This document shows, one piece after another, positions 33,378 to 39,074 of a stretch of DNA of 39,074 nt. The notes under the pieces were generated by a model. That model had not been told where the DNA came from. It did not search any database and saw only the letters and a list, made by a program, of their open reading frames with translations. Source of the stretch: Bacteroidales bacterium (GTDB lineage: Bacteria > Bacteroidota > Bacteroidia > Bacteroidales > WCHB1-69). Made by a program: the position numbers and the translations under genes. Within the stretch, counting starts at the first letter, position 1. Each line of letters opens with the position of its first letter. The stretch is from contig JAGBPS010000023.1 of the NCBI GenBank assembly GCA_017633255.1, positions 1 through 39,074 of the forward strand, in the 5' to 3' direction.

Positions 33378-34508
33378 ATGAAATTCATCGTATCAAGAGA
33401 CGTTCTGTATAAAAACTTAAGCGCCATCAGCGGTGTGCTGGGCAGCAACAGCACCATGGCCATCCTCGACAACTTCCTGTTCACCGTCAAAGGCAACACC
33501 TTGACGCTGACCGCATCGGACTTGGATTCCACCATGACCGCCGTTATCGAGCTGACCAATGTGGAAGGCGAGTGCTGCGTGGCAGTGCCCTCCAAAATCA
33601 TGCTGGAGACCCTGAAGTTAGTGGGTGAGAATCCTATCGTCTTCGTCATCAACGAAGAGAACAACGAGGTGAAGTACACCATCGCCAACGGTGAGTACGA
33701 GGCTCCCTGCTTCCCTGGCAACGAATATCCGCAGATGCCCGTCATGCAGAACGCCGAGTCTTTCGAGATGGAACCCACCATTCTGCAGCGTGCCATCAGC
33801 AAGACGCTCTTTGCCACTGGCAATGATGAATTGAGACCTAACATGATGGGCGTGTTCTGTGAACTTAACAGCGACTGCATCACCTTTGTGGCCACCGATG
33901 CCCATAAGCTGGTTCGCTACCGTAATACCAAGAACACCAGCGAGAATCCTGCTTCCTTCATCCTGTCGAAGAAACCTCTCGCCCACCTCAAGACCATCCT
34001 GTCGGGTGTGGATACCCCTGTGAAAGTGGAATATTCAGCCGAAAACAACCATATCCAATTCTCCTTCGGTAATCTGCAATTGTATTCTTCACTGAAGGAA
34101 GGCAAATATCCGAACTATGAGAATGTAATTCCGAAAGAGAATCCCAACACCTTGGTGGTCAACCGTGAAGAGTTCCTGCGCTCTATCAAGCGTGTGGGTA
34201 ACTATTCCAACCAGTCCACCTTCCAGGTACGTGTTTCCCTGTCGGAAGAAGGCACCAACATCACCGCAGAGGATATTGACTTCTCCAACAAGGCAGAAGA
34301 GAGTATCGCTGGTTTGTATAGCGGCGAGAAAATGGATATCGGCTTCAACTCCAAGTTCCTCCGCGAAATGCTGGAGAACATGGACGGCGCCGAAATCCGC
34401 CTCGAAATGTCCCGTCCCGACCGCGCAGCTCTGATTCTGCCCGTAGAGGAATTCTCCGCGGAAGAAAACCTGCTGATGCTGATTATGCCGGTGATGCTGA
34501 ATTACTAA
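33378..34508 (+). CDS. dnaN: DNA polymerase III subunit beta (sliding clamp)
   Basis: A 376-residue clamp that tethers replicative polymerase to DNA. Three clamp domains of ~120 residues are visible: N-terminal MKFIVSRDVLYKNLSAISGV, the central ATDAHKLVRY motif, and the C-terminal NSKFLREML followed by the LILPVEE and LLMLIMPVML strands. Length is normal for Bacteroidetes (about 374). It stands alone with its own promoter rather than next to dnaA. rnpB follows after a repeat-filled spacer. Confidence 0.97.
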   Translation: MKFIVSRDVLYKNLSAISGVLGSNSTMAILDNFLFTVKGNTLTLTASDLDSTMTAVIELTNVEGECCVAVPSKIMLETLKLVGENPIVFVINEENNEVKYTIANGEYEAPCFPGNEYPQMPVMQNAESFEMEPTILQRAISKTLFATGNDELRPNMMGVFCELNSDCITFVATDAHKLVRYRNTKNTSENPASFILSKKPLAHLKTILSGVDTPVKVEYSAENNHIQFSFGNLQLYSSLKEGKYPNYENVIPKENPNTLVVNREEFLRSIKRVGNYSNQSTFQVRVSLSEEGTNITAEDIDFSNKAEESIAGLYSGEKMDIGFNSKFLREMLENMDGAEIRLEMSRPDRAALILPVEEFSAEENLLMLIMPVMLNY

Positions 34509-34512
34509 TATC

Positions 34513-34641
34513 CGTGGAGACGTCAAGACGTGGAGGCGTGGAGACGATTATAAATGTAGCGAAGGGTGCGCCCGTCTCCACGACAAAATAATAACAAACG
34601 CAAAATAGCCTGTAGAGATGTGCCATGGCACGTCTCTACAA
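34513..34641. repeat. Palindromic repeat elements between dnaN and rnpB
   Basis: CGTGGAGACG at 34513-34522 and again at 34537-34546 can pair with CGTCTCCACG at 34573-34582. A second element, GTAGAGATGTGCC with GGCACGTCTCTAC (about 34612-34639), forms a near-perfect 13-bp stem around AT. Neither has a T tail, so they look more like dispersed palindromes than terminators, though they may protect the 3' end of the dnaN mRNA. Confidence 0.7.
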
Positions 34642-34644
34642 TTA

Positions 34645-34652
34645 TAAATATG
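34645..34652 (+). promoter_or_regulatory. Possible rnpB promoter -7 box
   Basis: TAAATATG matches seven of eight positions of TAnnTTTG and lies 15 bases before the 5' end of the P1 stem of RNase P RNA. No clear -33 element is visible. Confidence 0.35.
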
Positions 34653-34666
34653 ACTAACAATTAAAT

Positions 34667-35011
34667 AACGGTGGCCGTTCTGTCGCTGCCTCCCCGTGGG
34701 AGGGAGAGGAAAGTCCGGGCAACACAGAGCACCATGCTTCTTAACAGGAAGGGGCTCCGCAAGGAGTCACAGACAGGGCCACAGAAAACAACCGCCTGAG
34801 CAATCAGGTAAGGGTGAAAACGCGAGGTAAGAGCTCACGACGTCGGTAGTGATATTCGACGGGGGTAAACCTCATGGGTTGAAAAACCAAATAAACCGGG
34901 GCTTGAGGGTGGCTCGCCCGATCCCGGAGGGTAGGTCGATGGAGCATTGCGGCAACGCAATGCCTAGATAAATGACAGAAGATTACAGAACCCGGCTTAC
35001 AGGTCACCGTT
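34667..35011 (+). ncRNA. rnpB: RNase P RNA, bacterial type A
   Basis: The catalytic RNA that cuts tRNA 5' leaders. The 5' conserved block GAGAGGAAAGTCCGGGC is at 34704-34720 and its P4 partner ACAGAACCCGGCTTAC at 34985-35000. GGTAAGAGCTCAC, the CR II/III region of the specificity domain, is near 34826. The ends pair: AACGGTGGCC (34667-34676) with GGTCACCGTT (35002-35011), ten pairs with one G-U, which fixes the boundaries at about 345 nt. A T-rich tract follows. No protein gene overlaps it. Confidence 0.95.
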
Positions 35012-35044
35012 ATTTTATTTCCAAATATGAGATTGTATACAAGC

Positions 35045-35063
35045 GGACGCATTGCATGCGTCC
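35045..35063. terminator. Hairpin between convergent rnpB and the DUF4159 gene
   Basis: GGACGCAT (35045-35052), loop TGC, ATGCGTCC (35056-35063), a perfect 8-bp stem. It lies 6 bases after the stop of the minus-strand gene. The T content on both sides is low, so it is a weak or accessory terminator. Confidence 0.45.
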
Positions 35064-35069
35064 TTTGAT

Positions 35070-35726
35070 TTATCGGGTAAACACGTATTGGATGATATTC
35101 GCACCCATCTGCAGGGCCTTGGTGCGGGTAGCCTCGCTGTCGCCGTGCACAATGGCATCCTCCCAACCATCACCCAAGTCACACTCGTAGGAGAAGAAGC
35201 AAACCAGTCGTCCTTCCCATATCAATCCAAAGCCCTGGGCAGGCTTGCCATCATGCTCATGAATCTTCGGCAAGCCTCTCGGAAAATCATATTTCTGATG
35301 GTAAATCGGATGGTTATACGGCAATTCCACGAAATCCAATTCCGGAAATACCGCCTTCATCTGCGTCCGGATAAAATTGTTCAGACCATAATTGTCGTCA
35401 ATATGCAGAAAACCTCCTGAAATCAAATAAGCACGGAGATTCTGCGCCTCATCGTCGCTGAACACCACGTTGCCGTGGCCTGTCATGTGGATAAAAGGAT
35501 ACTGGAAAATGTCGGCACTACCCACCTCCACCGTCGCCGGCTCTTTGTCAATCGAGGTTCCCAGATTCTTATTACAGAAAGCGATCAGATTGGGCAATGA
35601 GGTAGGATTGCCGTACCAGTCACCACCGCCACGATATTTCAACAAGGCGATTTTCTGACCCTGTGCCATGCCACATGACAGCAACAGGATCATCATCCAA
35701 AGCACTATATGTTTTGTCTTCAGCAT
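35070..35726 (-). CDS. DUF4159 domain protein, exported
   Basis: A 218-residue protein with a signal peptide (KTKH, hydrophobic core, cleavage probably near AQGQ at 21-24). The remainder fits DUF4159: KIALLKYRGGGDWYGN, a class-I-glutamine-amidotransferase-like core with FIHMTGHGNVVFS, AYLISGGFLHIDDNYG and a late YEC. The role is unknown; the family often neighbours VWA proteins. The ATG at 35726 has GGAGG eight bases upstream, a rare clear Shine-Dalgarno here, and sits 1 base after the VWA stop, so it is chosen over the ATG at 35741. I infer a partner of the VWA protein in the envelope. Confidence 0.85.
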   Translation of the reverse strand: MLKTKHIVLWMMILLLSCGMAQGQKIALLKYRGGGDWYGNPTSLPNLIAFCNKNLGTSIDKEPATVEVGSADIFQYPFIHMTGHGNVVFSDDEAQNLRAYLISGGFLHIDDNYGLNNFIRTQMKAVFPELDFVELPYNHPIYHQKYDFPRGLPKIHEHDGKPAQGFGLIWEGRLVCFFSYECDLGDGWEDAIVHGDSEATRTKALQMGANIIQYVFTR

Positions 35727-35727
35727 A

Positions 35728-37824
35728 TTAAATTCCTCCATTCCATTTTCTCAAGAACCATTCCACCGCCAACAGCAACACAATGCAGGCGAAATATACC
35801 CACGAACTGAGCAAAAGGCTATATTTCTTGCTGTAATTGGCAATCGGTTTGATATTATCGTTAGCTTTGATTTCCTGCTCTATCTGCTGCATCTCCTGCG
35901 GCATGAAGAACTTGGCATTGGTGGCTGTCGCGATACTCTGCAGCAAACTGTGGTCGGCCACCAGATTAGTGGACTCAATCAGCACCTCATCCACCGAGAA
36001 ACGGCCCGACTTGGAATAGCTGTTCCGACCATATTTGGTTGAGCAAAGCCAGCTGTAATCCCCGACTGGCAACTCGCCCATATTCAGCACATACTGGTTG
36101 TTCTGTTTCGACAGTTGCTGTTCGTATTTCTTGCCATCCTCGGCGGTGATGACGATCGACACGTCGGCATCATTCACCAACTCATAGCTCTCGTTGTACA
36201 ATTCCGCTGTAATCACCACAGGTTTGTACTCCTCGTACACATTTTTCGCCGACACGCGGAACAGACTCTTGTCTGCTTTCACCGATAGATAAGCAACTAT
36301 CTTATTGATAATTTCATCAAATTCACGATGACCTTGCGTGTACAGATAATTGTACAGTTTCCACTGCCAGATACCCGTGCCGCAAATCACACCCGTCTTC
36401 ACGCCATTGCGTTCATTGAACAATATCAGCGGATATTGGGTGTTGACATTATTGATTTTCTGATACAGAAACACATTGGAAGCCACCATCGACTTATAAT
36501 CTCCGAAAATAGTGGTCATGGGCGGCAACTTCGGCAACAGTTGACGAGCTTCTTCCGAGAATGTAAACGCCGTGAAATTCTCATTGTACAGCGGCATCGC
36601 ACTATTGAAAAGATTCTTGTTCTGCTGAATACTGATACCCGCATTCAGGTTGTTGAAAGCAGACAGATTAGTCTGGCTTCCCACAATAAACAGACATGAG
36701 GTTCCCGTCTTCTCGATTTGTGCCAGCAGATTGGCGGCAGGCTGTCCCGCCGACGGCAGCTGATGCAGAACAATCAAAGAGTAATCGTCCACCGAAGCCC
36801 TAAAATCCTGGATGGATGAAACAGCAACCTCGTAATTCTCAGCACTCTCCAATGCCGACTTGATAGCGGCCACATCGGGGTGCGGACCATTGTAAACGAT
36901 AGCGATTTTCTCGCGCGAGTCAATCACCTCCACATAGAAATAAGCGGTATTGTTCACATGGGTCAACTCTCCGTCCAGCTCCGTCAGTGTCAGTTTGTAC
37001 TTGTGCAAACCCTTGGTGGTAGCCTGGAGATTGGCCGACACCGTTTCAAAGAACTTGCGGCTGTTGATGGTCATATTTTTGCTCATCAGCACCTCGTCGC
37101 CTTCTGCCAGTGTCAGAGTTATATTATTGTTTGCCAACTGATTGGCGGCCACCTTGATCTCCACCGGGAAATAATTGCCTTTCAGCGCCTGTTTGTTGTG
37201 ATTAACCCCTGCAAAGAATAAATCAGTAGAGGTTTCCGTACTTCCCAACCCCACGGTATAAACAGGATATTCCACAGAAGAGGCTTTGTAATACGGATTG
37301 CTGCCCGTATTGACAATACCATCGCTCAGCAGAATCATCGAACCGATATTCCGGTTGCCATATAGCGTGGAGACATCATTGAAAATAGCGGACAAATCCG
37401 TGGATTTTTCAGAAAAATCCAGAAAATCAGTATTATCATTCTCTTGCAACTGATTTTTTTCTCCTACGGAATATACTTTGACGTCATATTTGTTTCCGAA
37501 GGAATTCACCAATTGCTTCAGTTGCTGAGGATAATCCGTGCGGTAATAGGCCGAATCTTTCGACAAAACAATGGATTCGGAATTATCCACCGCGAAGATA
37601 ATCAGCGGTTTGTCCAAGTCCTTCACCATCATCTTTAGCATCGGGGCCAGCAGCAGGAAGCAAATTAGCGAAACTGCCAAGCCACGAAGGCAGGACATGA
37701 TGATGCGGCTTTTCTTGTCAAGGTCCAGGGTAGTGGACTTGTAATACAACAACAATGCGCAACCCGCCCCAACGAGCAGGCACAAAGGCAGAAACCAGAG
37801 AGAATATTGAGTGAGCAGCGACAT
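35728..37824 (-). CDS. VWA-like membrane protein (BatA-type architecture)
   Basis: A 698-residue inner-membrane protein. Two N-terminal helices (~8-28 and ~42-64) precede a VWA-like domain with FAVDNSES (the DxSxS metal site: Asp80, Ser82, Ser84) and a LLSDGIVNTG strand at about residue 170. A central glutamine-amidotransferase-like region (~310-420) and Ig-like strands follow, and a last helix is at ~672-690. This order matches membrane proteins found with MoxR ATPases and DUF4159 genes. It lies between trpS (10-base gap) and DUF4159 (1-base gap). No moxR or DUF58 gene is in the window. Function unknown; protein-complex assembly is a family-level guess. Confidence 0.75.
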   Translation of the reverse strand: MSLLTQYSLWFLPLCLLVGAGCALLLYYKSTTLDLDKKSRIIMSCLRGLAVSLICFLLLAPMLKMMVKDLDKPLIIFAVDNSESIVLSKDSAYYRTDYPQQLKQLVNSFGNKYDVKVYSVGEKNQLQENDNTDFLDFSEKSTDLSAIFNDVSTLYGNRNIGSMILLSDGIVNTGSNPYYKASSVEYPVYTVGLGSTETSTDLFFAGVNHNKQALKGNYFPVEIKVAANQLANNNITLTLAEGDEVLMSKNMTINSRKFFETVSANLQATTKGLHKYKLTLTELDGELTHVNNTAYFYVEVIDSREKIAIVYNGPHPDVAAIKSALESAENYEVAVSSIQDFRASVDDYSLIVLHQLPSAGQPAANLLAQIEKTGTSCLFIVGSQTNLSAFNNLNAGISIQQNKNLFNSAMPLYNENFTAFTFSEEARQLLPKLPPMTTIFGDYKSMVASNVFLYQKINNVNTQYPLILFNERNGVKTGVICGTGIWQWKLYNYLYTQGHREFDEIINKIVAYLSVKADKSLFRVSAKNVYEEYKPVVITAELYNESYELVNDADVSIVITAEDGKKYEQQLSKQNNQYVLNMGELPVGDYSWLCSTKYGRNSYSKSGRFSVDEVLIESTNLVADHSLLQSIATATNAKFFMPQEMQQIEQEIKANDNIKPIANYSKKYSLLLSSWVYFACIVLLLAVEWFLRKWNGGI

Positions 37825-37834
37825 GATTCAGGGT

Positions 37835-38830
37835 TTAGAAATGCTTGATACCAATGATTTCGCGAACATCCTTGATAGTCTTGTCCGCGCTGGCACGGGC
37901 TTTCTCGGCACCCATACGGGCCACCTTGGCGATATAGTCGTCATTACTACGCAACTCCTTGATTTTCTCATAAATAGGAGCGGTAAACTGGACAATATCC
38001 TCGGCCAATTGCTTCTTCATGTCGCCATATCTGATTTGGCACTTGTTGTATTGCTCTTCGAAGAAAGCCAAGGTTTCGGGCGCTGACACCGCCTGCATCA
38101 GGGTAAACAGGTTCTCAATAGCCTGAGGTTTCGGCTGGTTGGGTTCGGTGGGACCGGAATCCGACACGGCTTTCATCACTTTCTTGCGGATCACCGCCGG
38201 ATCATCGGACAGATAAATGCAGGAAGCCTCGTTGTCGGACTTGGACATCTTGGTGGAACCATCCAGACCTGGAATCTTAACCAACTGTTTTCCAAAGTTA
38301 TAAGCTACTGGAAGTTTGAAATATTCGGTTTCATAAATGCGGTTGAAGCGCTGGGCGAAATCGCGGGTCAACTCGAGATGCTGCTCCTGATCCTTGCCCA
38401 CCGGCACCTTATCGGCACGATGAATCAAAATATCCGCAGCCATCAGGACCGGATAATTCAGCAGACCGGCATTCACATTGTCGGGCTGGCGGCGCACCTT
38501 CTCCTTGAAAGAAGCCACACGCTGCAACTCACCCACATAAACGTTCATCGACAACAGCGTGGTCAGCTCGCATACCTGCGGCACATCGCTCTGCACATAG
38601 ATGGTGGATTTCTCAGGGTCAATACCAGCCGCGAGATAGTCAATCAGCACATTTTTGATATTCTCATGCAAGTCTGCCGGATGAGGGTGAGTGGTCAAGG
38701 AATGATAGTCAGCGATAAAGAAGAAGCAGTTGTTGTCGAACTGCATTCTGGTAAAATTCTGTAACGCACCAAAATAATTGCCGAGGTGTAAGAAACCCGT
38801 CGGTCTGATGCCACTTAAAACAGTATCCAT
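37835..38830 (-). CDS. trpS: Tryptophan--tRNA ligase
   Basis: A 331-residue class I synthetase that charges tRNA(Trp). The HIGH-type motif is HLGN (15-18) in SGIRPTGFLHLGNYFGAL, and KMSKS is at 194-198 in PGLDGSTKMSKSDN. DYHSLTTHP and PVGKDQEQHLELTRD support the assignment. It is the first gene of a three-gene minus-strand transcript with the VWA and DUF4159 genes. No T-box is seen; the predicted leader is only about 25 bases. Confidence 0.97.
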   Translation of the reverse strand: MDTVLSGIRPTGFLHLGNYFGALQNFTRMQFDNNCFFFIADYHSLTTHPHPADLHENIKNVLIDYLAAGIDPEKSTIYVQSDVPQVCELTTLLSMNVYVGELQRVASFKEKVRRQPDNVNAGLLNYPVLMAADILIHRADKVPVGKDQEQHLELTRDFAQRFNRIYETEYFKLPVAYNFGKQLVKIPGLDGSTKMSKSDNEASCIYLSDDPAVIRKKVMKAVSDSGPTEPNQPKPQAIENLFTLMQAVSAPETLAFFEEQYNKCQIRYGDMKKQLAEDIVQFTAPIYEKIKELRSNDDYIAKVARMGAEKARASADKTIKDVREIIGIKHF

Positions 38831-38844
38831 AGTTATATTTTTTT

Positions 38845-38869
38845 CAGATTAAATTAATCTGCAAAGATA
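38845..38869 (-). promoter_or_regulatory. trpS promoter with palindrome at the start site
   Basis: On the minus strand TATCTTTG (plus-strand 38862-38869) is an exact TAnnTTTG box. Directly next to it lies the perfect palindrome CAGATTAAATTAATCTG (38845-38861), whose centre falls at the expected transcription start near 38855. It may be an operator or a 5' mRNA hairpin. Confidence 0.65.
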
Positions 38870-38992
38870 CGATTTTTTTTAATGTACTGATAAGGGAAGA
38901 ATCTCACAATTTTTCGGACTGTCTTCTATTATTTTACGCAATATATTAAAAATTTATTTTTAATATTTACTATTTCGCATTGATTTTATTTG

Positions 38993-39000
38993 TATTTTTG
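38993..39000 (+). promoter_or_regulatory. Promoter-like -7 box at the right edge
   Basis: TATTTTTG matches TAnnTTTG. It points to the right, out of the window, towards the hairpin element at 39013-39060. No start codon or frame can be assigned in the remaining bases. Confidence 0.4.
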
Positions 39001-39012
39001 CAATTAAATTTA

Positions 39013-39060
39013 GTACCGAAGGTACGGCATCTTCATAACCCCGCACGTAAGTGTGGGGTT
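39013..39060 (+). repeat. REP-like double hairpin
   Basis: GTACC-GAA-GGTAC (39013-39025) is followed 11 bases later by AACCCCGCAC-GTAA-GTGTGGGGTT (39037-39060), a 10-bp stem with one G-U pair. Small plus large stable hairpins in this order resemble the REP-type elements mobilised by RAYT transposases. No transposase gene is inside the window. Confidence 0.6.
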
Positions 39061-39074
39061 AGCAATGACACTCC

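Noticed and set aside
35727..35741. Upstream ATG at 35741 for the DUF4159 gene
   Set aside because: The downstream ATG has GGAGG at the right distance and gives a cleaner signal peptide.

Overview
The window is chromosomal DNA from a member of the Bacteroidetes, most likely an uncultured Bacteroidales. The evidence is the type IX secretion (type B) C-terminal domain on the first protein, -7 boxes of the form TAnnTTTG, A-rich translation starts with few Shine-Dalgarno sequences, a DUF3467 gene directly behind rpoC, and intergenic spacers filled with short degenerate repeats. I cannot place it to genus from sequence alone.

Layout. (1) Bases 1-2333: the 3' part of a large secreted protein built from about 50-residue repeats, ending in a gliding/T9SS sorting domain; a hairpin at 2451-2482 probably terminates transcription from both sides. 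(2) 2505-14132, minus strand: the secE-nusG-rplKAJL-rpoBC-DUF3467 operon. (3) 14133-14575: a divergent promoter region. (4) 14576-17468, plus strand: rplM-rpsI-rpsB-tsf, closed by a strong terminator. (5) 17726-22026, plus strand: a secreted CAP/OmpA-like/helical-repeat protein, an RluD-type pseudouridine synthase and a YbaK-type deacylase. (6) 22072-33141, plus strand: a surface-polysaccharide cluster. (7) 33378-35011, plus strand: dnaN and the RNase P RNA gene rnpB, which is not a protein gene. (8) 35070-38830, minus strand: trpS, a VWA-type membrane protein and a DUF4159 protein. (9) 38831-39074: the trpS promoter and a REP-like double hairpin.

The sugar cluster carries the full set expected for a CDP-3,6-dideoxyhexose. 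RfbF makes CDP-glucose, RfbG makes the 4-keto-6-deoxy sugar, and RfbH (E1) with a flavin reductase (E3-like) removes the 3-OH. An RmlC-like epimerase and an SDR ketoreductase then follow, which is the gene logic of CDP-L-ascarylose synthesis. Two GT2 glycosyltransferases and a GT-C-like membrane protein with TPR repeats probably use or transfer the sugar. The E3-like enzyme lacks the ferredoxin domain of the Yersinia enzyme.

The most unusual structure is an AlbA_2/ATPase-like regulatory gene (24832-26295) sitting inside this sugar operon. It is bracketed by a perfect 19-bp direct repeat (24703-24721 and 26319-26337). Removing one repeat copy plus the insert restores a tight glycosyltransferase-rfbH junction, so the gene looks like a recently acquired cassette. 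Other notable points are a TTG start on rpoB, a strong hairpin between rplL and rpoB, an intergenic-type repeat embedded in frame in the GT-C/TPR protein, and a perfect palindrome at the predicted trpS transcription start.
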